IMG/VR virus record: IMGVR_UViG_3300032087_004203
Span: 1-20,015 of that record
Direction: 5' to 3' (one strand)
DNA from: a virus
DNA: 20,015 bases
Shown: piece by piece, positions 13,707 through 20,015 of the stretch
How positions within the stretch are numbered: position 1 is the stretch's first letter
Layout of the letters: every line of letters starts with the position of its first letter
Program-made: the position numbers and the translations under genes
The notes under the pieces: model-generated
What the model was told of the DNA's origin: nothing
What the model saw: the letters and a program-made list of their open reading frames with translations, nothing else
Databases searched by the model: none

Positions 13707-14277
13707 TGTTGACACCTAGAATTTGACCTAACTTATCAAACATAGCCTGTGCCTGTGGTTGTGCAGGCTGTGTTACACCAGATTTAAATAAATCAAAATT
13801 GTTATCTATCACAGCTTGGCGCATTTTACTAGCACTCATACCTGACGCATCTTCCGCATCGGGATTTCTAGTCAATCTAAACTGTTTTATGCTGTTAAAA
13901 TTGTAGTTATGTATAGCAGTTTCTACACCATTGTATCTTTCTATTAGTGGAAATAGTTTATCTTCGCCTTCTACAAATACAATATCAGTATAACCCATTT
14001 TATATAATCTGTCAGCTGCGATTAACACAGTTTTTGCTAAGCCTACTGCTACATTATTAAAACTTAATCTAGCCCATTCTAGTTTTTCTTGTGGACTCAG
14101 CGGATCAGTGGGCAACTTAGCTGCTCTATCACTTAGAAACAAAAAGCCATCACCTGGCTGTTGTGCTATAGCGTTTACCATAAGCTCATGACCAACTGTA
14201 GCAGGATTTAATCTACCGAAGGCAAATGCTGCTTGTTTCCCTCTTTTGCCTAATCCAAATACTTCTGATATTTTCAT
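13699..14277 (-). CDS. NMN-adenylyltransferase-like nucleotidyltransferase with leader, 192 aa
   Basis: The family joins ATP to nicotinamide mononucleotide (or a similar phosphate) to give NAD or a nucleotide-activated product. AFAFGRLNPATVGHELM at 17-33 contains the (H/T)xGH motif (TVGH 27-30), DIVFVEGEDKL at 98-108 matches the central strand and acidic turn, and SGMSASKMRQAV at 145-156 matches the ISxTxxR signature. It is distinct from the cytidylyltransferase at 3272-3736. Upstream of the catalytic domain is MKISEVFGLGKRG, a leader like those of its neighbours, which suggests packaging into the head. A Pro/Gln-rich stretch (170-177) precedes a short C-terminal helix. GGAG lies 7 bases before the ATG at 14277, and the start overlaps the upstream stop as ATGA. 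Substrate choice cannot be fixed from sequence alone. Confidence 0.85.
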   Translation of the reverse strand: MKISEVFGLGKRGKQAAFAFGRLNPATVGHELMVNAIAQQPGDGFLFLSDRAAKLPTDPLSPQEKLEWARLSFNNVAVGLAKTVLIAADRLYKMGYTDIVFVEGEDKLFPLIERYNGVETAIHNYNFNSIKQFRLTRNPDAEDASGMSASKMRQAVIDNNFDLFKSGVTQPAQPQAQAMFDKLGQILGVNNG

Positions 14278-15032
14278 TCTTGTGCTCCTGATCCTGCTAA
14301 CGCCGGAGTCGCCACAATTCCACTACCGCTTGTGCCTAATACTGTTATTCCTTTAACAATATCAGGTAGCTTATTCCAAAGTTTTTGTAAAACTCTACCT
14401 AATAGTTTAATCAGAGACACAACTCCTTTACCAATAATATTAAACCCTAAAATGCCGATTGCTGCCCAAATTGCTTCTTCTTTTAATATATTCATTACAC
14501 GAGATATTCCGTCCTTGGAAGTTGTGTATTCTTCAGGATTATTAGCCCAATCTATTAAACTTTGGATAGCTGTATATATACCTATCATTTTAGGTATTGC
14601 AGTAAGTTGTAATCTTGTACTCGTTGCTATGCCTGCAGTTTGTCTTGCTACAGCAAAAGATTGAGCAAGTTTTTTGTTTCTAGGATTTTTTATTTTTTGT
14701 ATTTTTCTTTGTAGCTGCTTAATAGCAATTCGATGTTGTTTTTGTAGATTTGTAGGAAATTTTCTAAACTTGCTAGCTGTATCCTTACCTATACTTGTCC
14801 ATTTATCTAAATTTTTTATTCTTCTTTGTTGTCTAGGATTTAGATTTATACGTTGTGCTGCTGCTCTACTAGGTGATGACTTAATTGATGCGCTAGATCC
14901 TCTAGGTGTTTGACCTGATTGGGTAGGTTGGGTAAATCTTAAACCCATGTGCTTGGATGTGCCTCTAGTAGCAAAAGCGCCGCCCCTTCCTTGTTCGTAA
15001 AGAGATTGAGAAACTATTTCTCTTATCTGCAT
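14274..15032 (-). CDS. Basic virion protein with two hydrophobic segments, 252 aa
   Basis: The function is unknown. The leader is MQIREIVSQSLYEQG. Residues 15-60 are Gly/Ser/Thr/Arg-rich and disordered-looking. Residues 60-122 are very basic and helical (NPRQQRRIKNLDKW, IKQLQRKIQKIKNPRNKK). Then come two hydrophobic segments, LQLTAIPKMIGIYTAIQSLI at 141-160 and AIWAAIGILGFNIIGKGVVS at 187-206, and a flexible Gly/Ser/Ala end. The mix of a basic DNA-binding-like half with membrane-active-like helices is what one would expect of an internal protein ejected with DNA to help cross the inner membrane. That reading is inference; no family is recognised. AAGGTGAG lies ahead of the ATG, and the gene overlaps its upstream neighbour by 10 bases. 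Confidence 0.8.
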   Translation of the reverse strand: MQIREIVSQSLYEQGRGGAFATRGTSKHMGLRFTQPTQSGQTPRGSSASIKSSPSRAAAQRINLNPRQQRRIKNLDKWTSIGKDTASKFRKFPTNLQKQHRIAIKQLQRKIQKIKNPRNKKLAQSFAVARQTAGIATSTRLQLTAIPKMIGIYTAIQSLIDWANNPEEYTTSKDGISRVMNILKEEAIWAAIGILGFNIIGKGVVSLIKLLGRVLQKLWNKLPDIVKGITVLGTSGSGIVATPALAGSGAQE

Positions 15033-15322
15033 CTGTACTCACCTTTACGTATCAATGGCATTTCTTCAGTTGAAATACGTTTTAATATATCATCAACGAT
15101 TTCTTTAGAGAATACTTGATCTGCAGGACCTAGATCAAATTTATCACAATATGATTGCATACCTTGTTTAAGCATAGGCATTACATGCGAACGCTTTACT
15201 GGCTTTTTCATATCCATAATATCACTCATCTTGCTCATGCAAGGGTAATAGTGTTTTGGGTAAAAATCTTTATCGTTTCTAGCGTACACTAGGAAATCAT
15301 TAGCAACATCCCAACCTACCAT
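15023..15322 (-). CDS. Conserved phage hypothetical protein, 99 aa
   Basis: The function is unknown. I place the start at the ATG 15322 (MVGWDVANDFLVYARNDKDF), with GGAG 9 bases upstream and a 7-base overlap with the previous stop (ATGGTAG). An upstream in-frame GTG at 15352 would make the overlap 37 bases and has no clear ribosome site. The protein is helical and rich in Met, Lys and Tyr, with YPKHYYPCMSKMSDIMDM at about 22-39, a central KKPVKRSHVMPMLKQG, then YCDKFDLGPADQVFSKEIVD. Cysteines are at about 29 and 59, with one more at the C-terminus. It lies between two putative internal virion proteins and is probably a late structural or assembly gene. Confidence 0.72.
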   Translation of the reverse strand: MVGWDVANDFLVYARNDKDFYPKHYYPCMSKMSDIMDMKKPVKRSHVMPMLKQGMQSYCDKFDLGPADQVFSKEIVDDILKRISTEEMPLIRKGEYRCR

Positions 15323-16074
15323 TTGCGACAACTCCAATAACGTGCTTTCCACTTTGGCCCTGGATTATCACAGTTATGCCTAGCACGGAAGCTTCTACGT
15401 CTTGCAGGATTGTTTTTGCGTATGCGCATTGTTTTACGTTTAGCACTTGTACCGCCGTGTCCAAAGTTAACTTTAACTACACGTTTCTTGCCGCCTTTGC
15501 CTGGTTTGTTAACGTACACTTTGAATTTTTTTACATCGCCACGCATAGGCTTGTTAAGCTTCACTGTACGCCCTCTGTACTTTGCTTCAAAAATACCTGC
15601 TTCTTCAACATAACCTAAATATCCAAACAATTCATGAAAGTCTTCGTCTTCTTCTAGCGTTATCTCGTCAAGGGTAAGCATCTCTTTAAACCGCTTGTGT
15701 TCTTTAATTGCTTGTTCAGCTTTCTTGTTAAACGCATATGCACCCATGTAATGACTGCCTGTGTTTTCTTCTAGTATAGGTTGCACATTGATGCGCCAAT
15801 CCTCGGCAATAGTTTTATGTGCAATTTTTGCTTCTTCTGCTAAACTATCTTCTTCGCTCATGGATATTTCAATATCAAAATCCTCAATACCACTTTCTAA
15901 CAAGTAGTCAGACAGTGCTCCTGCATAGTCATCTGCTTGTTTTTCTGTTAGCGCAGTATCATGTTGGAATTCATAAACTAAATTATCTTCTGATTCCAAT
16001 ACCGTATTATACGGTACTTCTGATTCAGATAGTTGATGTTTGTTATTTACAAATAGTCGTACGAAGTGTGTCAT
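15316..16074 (-). CDS. Two-part acidic/basic virion protein with C-terminal Cys-pair module, 252 aa
   Basis: The function is unknown. Residues 1-160 are strongly acidic and helical (LTLDEITLEEDEDFHELFG at 133-151). From residue 164 the protein turns strongly basic: KYRGRTVKLNKPMRGDVKKF, KPGKGGKKRVVKVNFG, NNPARRRSFRARHNCDNPGP and KWKARYWSCRKW at the C-terminus (Cys235 and Cys249, C-x13-C). IFE-A at 161-164 lies exactly at the switch and fits a prohead protease cut, so the protein could be made as an acidic precursor that releases a basic DNA-binding piece. AGAGG lies 11 bases before the ATG at 16074, and a GATAAATA late promoter is 20 bases upstream. It is the first gene of the long late block. 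Confidence 0.82.
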   Translation of the reverse strand: MTHFVRLFVNNKHQLSESEVPYNTVLESEDNLVYEFQHDTALTEKQADDYAGALSDYLLESGIEDFDIEISMSEEDSLAEEAKIAHKTIAEDWRINVQPILEENTGSHYMGAYAFNKKAEQAIKEHKRFKEMLTLDEITLEEDEDFHELFGYLGYVEEAGIFEAKYRGRTVKLNKPMRGDVKKFKVYVNKPGKGGKKRVVKVNFGHGGTSAKRKTMRIRKNNPARRRSFRARHNCDNPGPKWKARYWSCRKW

Positions 16075-16094
16075 AGTAAATACCTCTTATACAG

Positions 16095-16102
16095 TATTTA
16101 TC
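16095..16102 (-). promoter_or_regulatory. T4-type late promoter motif GATAAATA
   Basis: On the minus strand GATAAATAC lies 20 bases upstream of the ATG at 16074. The TAA inside the motif is the stop codon of the LamG-like gene (16100-16098), the same stop-in-promoter arrangement as at 11156-11163. It should start the transcript of the internal-protein block. Confidence 0.6.
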
Positions 16103-16958
16103 CTGTTGGTGCCGAACTCTTGTAAGGATGACTTACAGGTAAAAGCGACTCTGCACCCCATTTGTGTGCTACATATCCTTCTGCCTCTTCTATGTAGGTC
16201 ATATCCGTGCCGCCTGTGCCTGGCAATCCCTTTACGCTCATAAATTCATACATTGTGCCACCAAACGTTTGACTGCCTCTGTTACGGAATAGTCTCAACA
16301 GTTGATTGTTTTGTAAGTTATTGTCGTAATCTGTTTCAGGAGTAAATGCGTTGACACCGTTTACCCTCACCCCTATCTCACTGCCTGTCTTGTTGAAGAA
16401 AGTTACTACAATAACATTGGTTGATGCGGCAATAGGTGTCTGGGCAGTGAACTCTATCAAGTTTCCTGCTGTGCTACTAATCCTGTTTGAACTCAAACCA
16501 TCTAAATCCAACTCCCCATCAAATGCACTGGCGTTACTGGCACTGACAGCATAATCTCTTTTAGGTGATTGATTGGTTTCAAAACTCCATATACTATCTT
16601 TAGTGTTGTCGGGTGTGGCTATCTGTCCAATGAACAATGCCCAGTGATTGCCCGAAGACGCCTGAGCGGTATAACCTGTAGACAAATATTCATTAAATGA
16701 TTGATCGAATACTATTGTTTCTAATCCATTAGACGTGCCTTTACTTGGAGTGTTAGTTATTGACATAGTTGCTGTGCCAGTTTTGTCTGTGATTGATGTA
16801 AGGTTTGTGCCACTGTAAGTTGTTGTTGAAGTGTCACTTGGATCAAGCCAAAGACTGAGATTGGGTATGTTTACTGAAGGATTGTAAGGCGTGCTACTAA
16901 ATGCTGTTGCTCTACGTCCTGAGAAAAAACTACCTGTGGTTGATGCTATAAAAGGCAT
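16098..16958 (-). CDS. LamG/concanavalin-like virion surface protein, 286 aa
   Basis: The protein is probably a tail-fibre or capsid-surface accessory with a carbohydrate-binding-type beta-sandwich. SLWLDPSDTSTTT at 35-47 followed by NLTSITDKTG, the beta-strand-rich middle (WALFIGQIAT, LIEFTAQTP, NVIVVTFFN), and the end YIEEAEGYVAHKWG at 255-268 with LPVSHPYKSSAP form a pattern common in phage LamG-like proteins (cf. E-Y-A-KWGL---LP--HPY). The N-terminus FIASTTGSFFSGRRA is a likely virion-attachment segment. It starts at a TAATG junction with the tail-fibre gene before it. Its codons look slightly GC-richer than its neighbours by eye (not computed), as expected of exchangeable host-recognition genes. 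Confidence 0.8.
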   Translation of the reverse strand: MPFIASTTGSFFSGRRATAFSSTPYNPSVNIPNLSLWLDPSDTSTTTYSGTNLTSITDKTGTATMSITNTPSKGTSNGLETIVFDQSFNEYLSTGYTAQASSGNHWALFIGQIATPDNTKDSIWSFETNQSPKRDYAVSASNASAFDGELDLDGLSSNRISSTAGNLIEFTAQTPIAASTNVIVVTFFNKTGSEIGVRVNGVNAFTPETDYDNNLQNNQLLRLFRNRGSQTFGGTMYEFMSVKGLPGTGGTDMTYIEEAEGYVAHKWGAESLLPVSHPYKSSAPTG

Positions 16959-18367
16959 TATGTGAAGTCTACCATTTGTCCAAGCACAACGTATGAGCCA
17001 CCATCATTTAATATCGTAAATGAGAAACTATCAATTCCGTTGGCTGTTCCTGTAGGAGCCGAGCCACCTTGCCAATTAATAGTCTGTGCCACTCCTGCTA
17101 TTTGCACTGCGGTAACTTCATAAGGTGTAGCACCCTGATTAATAATTATTGTTACATTCGTAGCATATTCAGCCGTTAAATTAACGTTTGTAAAGTTTGC
17201 AGTAATATCACCTGCTGGTGTTGTGTGATAAAATACGTGTCCATCATTCCAGTTATGAATAACAACTCCTGATTGTCCTGTGAGTGTTTGGAATTTTTCT
17301 TCTACACCTCTATCAAAATGCACGTCTTTTGTAAAGGTTGTTTCTGTTGAAGTGTTTGCCGCATCTGTAATACCATATCCACCAAGTGTGGTTGGAGTGC
17401 TTGTAAGATCAGCAAATGCAACGGTTGTTAAGAAACTTGTTCCTGTTATAGTAACACCTGTAAAGTCAACTGCTGTTCCGCTTGGGAAGTCTACGTTGTT
17501 ACTACCACTTCCTATAGTAACCAATGTTGTTTGTGTCGTACCAATGTTTACATTACCCGGTGCTAGTGCTCCACTACCACCTGTGATGTTAGCATCGCCG
17601 CCTGTGCTGTTTAGTTCTGTAGCATCACCACCTGATATTGCTAAATCATTACCGTCTGCAACACCTGCTCCTACTGCCGCGGCCTCTAAACTGCTACCAG
17701 TTAGAGCACCATCTGTTGCAATAGTAATATTACCTTCTGCATCACTGGATGTGGTTATGCCTGAGCCACCGAGTATTAGGAAACTTTCGCCTTCACTGAT
17801 GCTTCTAATAGTTGAATCGTCAGCACCTACACCAATGTTGGTAAAGGCACTGCCGCCGCCTCCACTTATTGTTAAATTACCGGAACCAAGTAGACTTTCT
17901 CCATTTACAGTTTTGATGTTTGTTCCACTAACCAATGCTGCCTGTGCATCTGTAATACCATATCCTGCAAGTGTGGTTGGAGTGCTTGTAATGTTTGAAA
18001 ATGCTGTTGTAATGCCAGTTAAATTACTACCATCTATTGCTGGTAAAGCACCTGTAAGTGCAGTTGCATTAAGTTTTCCTGCAACACTGTCAACTAATAT
18101 AGTTGAATCATCAGCGGCAATAGTACCTTTTAGATCACCAACAAACTTTCCGTAAAATGTTCCAGTTGCTGAATCGTATGCTTTAGAACTATCACTACTA
18201 AACACATCGCCTTTAACATCTTGTACAAGAACAATTTGTCCTTCTAATACAGTTACTTTTCCGTATAGTTCTGTAAAGTTATCATTGACTTTGCCAAATG
18301 CTGTACGGATTGGATCTCCGTCTCCTTTGTTTGCACTTGAACCAATGTTTATAATTCTTTGTGCCAT
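16958..18367 (-). CDS. Tail-fibre-like protein with internal repeats, 469 aa
   Basis: The start MAQRIINIGSSANKGDGDPI then RTAFGKVNDNFTELYGKV (1-38) is the N-terminal domain typical of T4-like baseplate wedge and tail-fibre proteins, which fixes the protein to the baseplate. The shaft is Gly/Ser/Thr-rich and beta-structured. The unit TSTPTTLAGYGITDAQ (about 127-142) returns as TSTPTTLGGYGITDAA (about 322-337), and DDST motifs recur. The C-terminal 100 residues (VVIHNWNDGHVFYHTTP, VTIIINQGATPYEV, INWQGG near the end) form a compact beta head seen in other marine phage structural proteins. The ATG overlaps the previous stop (TAATG at 18367). The host receptor is unknown. It could also be annotated as a gp10- or gp12-like protein. 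Confidence 0.82.
   Translation of the reverse strand: MAQRIINIGSSANKGDGDPIRTAFGKVNDNFTELYGKVTVLEGQIVLVQDVKGDVFSSDSSKAYDSATGTFYGKFVGDLKGTIAADDSTILVDSVAGKLNATALTGALPAIDGSNLTGITTAFSNITSTPTTLAGYGITDAQAALVSGTNIKTVNGESLLGSGNLTISGGGGSAFTNIGVGADDSTIRSISEGESFLILGGSGITTSSDAEGNITIATDGALTGSSLEAAAVGAGVADGNDLAISGGDATELNSTGGDANITGGSGALAPGNVNIGTTQTTLVTIGSGSNNVDFPSGTAVDFTGVTITGTSFLTTVAFADLTSTPTTLGGYGITDAANTSTETTFTKDVHFDRGVEEKFQTLTGQSGVVIHNWNDGHVFYHTTPAGDITANFTNVNLTAEYATNVTIIINQGATPYEVTAVQIAGVAQTINWQGGSAPTGTANGIDSFSFTILNDGGSYVVLGQMVDFT
17361..17419. repeat. Direct repeat copy inside the tail-fibre gene (1)
   Basis: This 59-base unit matches 17946-18004. Blocks of 20 and 23 bases are identical, separated by three changed bases. 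It encodes the TSTPTTLGGYGITDA unit of the tail fibre. The high nucleotide identity suggests recent duplication or recombination between units. Confidence 0.75.
17946..18004. repeat. Direct repeat copy inside the tail-fibre gene (2)
   Basis: This is the partner of 17361-17419. It encodes TSTPTTLAGYGITDA. The two units are 585 bases apart, a whole number of codons (195), so recombination between them would delete in frame. Confidence 0.75.
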
Positions 18368-20013
18368 TACACTCTCCCTACCACTGCTTCAATTGTGCCG
18401 TATCCGGGATCGTCTTTGGCTTGTAATGCTTTACCAATTACAGTTCCAACTTTTGCACTATTGTTTACTATTGCATAACCTGGAACACTTGCTGTTACTA
18501 ACAAGTCACCTTTCTTAACAATACCAACAACATTTACAGGTACTCTACCCTGTAATGCAATCGCTGTAACAAAATCGCCCTCTGCACCTGCGTTCATTAA
18601 GTAACCCGGTTTCTCTGAAACAACACCTGCTACTCTTGTATCGTCTTTCAGTTGTGTAACAGTAACTTCTTGTTCACCACCAAATATTAAAACGCTACCT
18701 GTTTCATATGTAGCATCTGCAAGATAATTTTCTGCTAAGTCAGCGTATAGTGCTGTGTTTGCCTGAGCACTTGTTGAAATAGCATAAACATTATTATAAC
18801 GTTTTGTTGTGCTACCTAAATCGTACACATCTGTTTCACCTGGAATAGTTGCTGTGTCTGTTACTACAAGTCTTGCAGTACCGCCAGTAATTAAACCAAT
18901 TTGATCTGCTGATGTAAATCCGTTATTTGCACCAATACCAATACCAGTTGAGTTTGTATCACCTTCGCCTGGCGCTTCAATAAATGAAGTATAAGTCCAG
19001 TCAGCGGCCATATAGTTTTCACCAGCCAATGCACTGTTTGTTTGGAATGTACTTTCTGCAGATTTTGCATTTCCGATATTTAAGTTACCAGTCATTGAGT
19101 TATTAGTAACACCGCCACCTGTGGTTTGTGAACTTAGGAATAGTGTTGTACCAGGGTTTGTAAAGTTTACAGTTGTACCCGATGTATCAATAATTCTTGC
19201 ACTGTCTATTTCTAATGCTTGAACGTTAATTGAACCATCTGTATGTGTTTTAACAATAGCGTTAGGAGAACCAATAGTTGTAAATGTACCGCCCGAGTTA
19301 ACAATAGTTGAAAACGGAATAGCACTTACATCACCTGATGCACTGTCTCCTTGTGCTCTACCTATTACAGTATCATCTGGAATATTTGCTAATTTTTCAA
19401 TTGGTAGTTGACCATCGTCAATGCTAATAAAGCCATTGTTACTGCTGAATACTACACTATCAAATACAGCAAGACCTAAGTTACCTTGTGTAATACCAGC
19501 GGCAGTTGCTCTTACACCTGCGGCCTGCATATTTAATTTACTTTGTGCAATAGCCGCCGCACTGTTTACATCAGCATTTATAATACTGTCAGCTTCAATT
19601 TGTAGATCTATTTCTGCTCCGCCTGCTGTTCTGTCAACTGTAATATTAATATCACTTGCGGTTGCTTCGCTTGCATGTGTAAATTCATCCCAAGGTCCGC
19701 CCACTCCTGCTTGTAATGGACTGTATATAATATCAGCTGTAGCAGTTCCGTTAGTTATGCCACTTCCGCTTCTGTCACTATCATCAAAATCACCAGCTAA
19801 TCTAGTGTAAACAATTTTTCTTATTGAGCCAAATTGTTCATCTGTTCCACTTTCAATTGAAATAATTGTACCAGTTGCTCCAGAGCCACCACCTGTTATT
19901 GTATCGCCTTGAGCAAACAGTCCACCTGACTCAGGTTCAGTAAGTAATATTTTCTTTCCTGTAGCAACTACAATTTCATTTGATCCAGGTGAATCTACAA
20001 CAGTATCTCTCAT
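18367..20013 (-). CDS. Tail-fibre-like protein, 548 aa, probably incomplete at the N-terminus
   Basis: The reading frame is open to the right edge. The ATG at 20013 has only two bases ahead of it, so it may be an internal methionine and the gene may continue beyond the window. The protein is a long Gly/Ser/Thr/Asn-rich beta shaft (GGGSGATGTIISIESG near 41-56, SAAAIAQSKLNMQAAG at 151-166, DDTVIGRAQGDSASGDV near 213-229). YDLGSTTKRYNNVYA at 397-411 is the usual join between shaft and C-terminal domain. Then ADLAENYLADATYETGSVLI at 424-442 and VAGVVSEKPGYLMN at 461-474 form a conserved end domain seen in marine phage fibres, perhaps a trimerisation or chaperone-like part. I see no complete peptidase signature. 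It probably binds the host surface. Confidence 0.8.
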   Translation of the reverse strand: MRDTVVDSPGSNEIVVATGKKILLTEPESGGLFAQGDTITGGGSGATGTIISIESGTDEQFGSIRKIVYTRLAGDFDDSDRSGSGITNGTATADIIYSPLQAGVGGPWDEFTHASEATASDINITVDRTAGGAEIDLQIEADSIINADVNSAAAIAQSKLNMQAAGVRATAAGITQGNLGLAVFDSVVFSSNNGFISIDDGQLPIEKLANIPDDTVIGRAQGDSASGDVSAIPFSTIVNSGGTFTTIGSPNAIVKTHTDGSINVQALEIDSARIIDTSGTTVNFTNPGTTLFLSSQTTGGGVTNNSMTGNLNIGNAKSAESTFQTNSALAGENYMAADWTYTSFIEAPGEGDTNSTGIGIGANNGFTSADQIGLITGGTARLVVTDTATIPGETDVYDLGSTTKRYNNVYAISTSAQANTALYADLAENYLADATYETGSVLIFGGEQEVTVTQLKDDTRVAGVVSEKPGYLMNAGAEGDFVTAIALQGRVPVNVVGIVKKGDLLVTASVPGYAIVNNSAKVGTVIGKALQAKDDPGYGTIEAVVGRV

Positions 20014-20015
20014 TT

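Noticed and set aside
13096-14850. TATAAAT-like matches within coding regions of the late block
   Set aside because: They are Ile-Asn codons (ATA AAT) inside genes, with no gene start at the right distance.
15323-15352. GTG start for the 99-aa gene
   Set aside because: It has no ribosome site and gives a 37-base overlap, whereas GGAG precedes the ATG at 15322.
17280-18155. Long plus-strand open frame of about 290 codons
   Set aside because: It lies wholly antisense to the tail-fibre gene. Its Pro/Ser/Val-rich product is the mirror of Gly/Thr-rich fibre codons; it starts at a GTG with no ribosome site and shows no family motif.

Overview
The window reads as one arm of an AT-rich marine T4-like myovirus. 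Every gene I can support lies on the minus strand, so transcription runs from high to low coordinates. The main evidence is a full-length T4-type family B DNA polymerase (gp43-like), a gp45-type sliding clamp, a DsbA-like small protein, T4-late-type promoter motifs (GATAAATA), tail-fibre proteins of the type common in marine phages, and very tight gene packing with many TAATG and ATGA junctions. The host cannot be read from the sequence. The low GC and the resemblance to pelagiphage and cyanophage genomes suggest a marine bacterium, and no photosynthesis genes are present.

Layout in transcription order. (1) 20013-16098: three virion surface genes, namely two tail-fibre-like proteins and one LamG/concanavalin-like protein. 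(2) 16074-7786: a long late block of about a dozen small or medium proteins, opened by a GATAAATA promoter at 16095-16102 and boosted by a second at 11156-11163. Many of these proteins start with a short M-K-x-x-E-I-x-E-like leader resembling the T4 capsid-targeting sequence. Several also carry compact Lys/Arg-rich modules with a pair of cysteines. The block includes an M15 peptidoglycan peptidase with a peptidoglycan-binding domain, an NMN-adenylyltransferase-like enzyme, an acyl carrier protein and a 54-residue gene in the gap between larger genes. I infer that this is a cargo set of internal head proteins. (3) 7789-7178: a conserved unknown, possibly ATP-grasp-like, that closes the late block. 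(4) 7121-1: the replication and metabolism block, holding the DsbA-like protein, DNA polymerase, a compact SDR, a cytidylyltransferase, the sliding clamp, a TGT/DpdA-superfamily enzyme, a phosphoribosyltransferase, a conserved unknown and a truncated gene at the left edge. Three sigma70-type promoters, each with a 17-bp spacer, serve this block.

The likely logic is that host-type promoters drive replication and DNA-modification functions early, while late promoters drive tail fibres and packaged proteins. The most interesting parts are the leader-plus-cysteine-module cargo set, the acyl carrier protein inside it, and the TGT/DpdA-like gene beside a phosphoribosyltransferase, which suggests 7-deazaguanine modification of phage DNA. 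I found no tRNA genes, rRNA, CRISPR arrays, insertion sequences or convincing intrinsic terminators. No stretch over 300 bases lacks a gene; the longest gaps are about 40-60 bases and three of them hold promoters.
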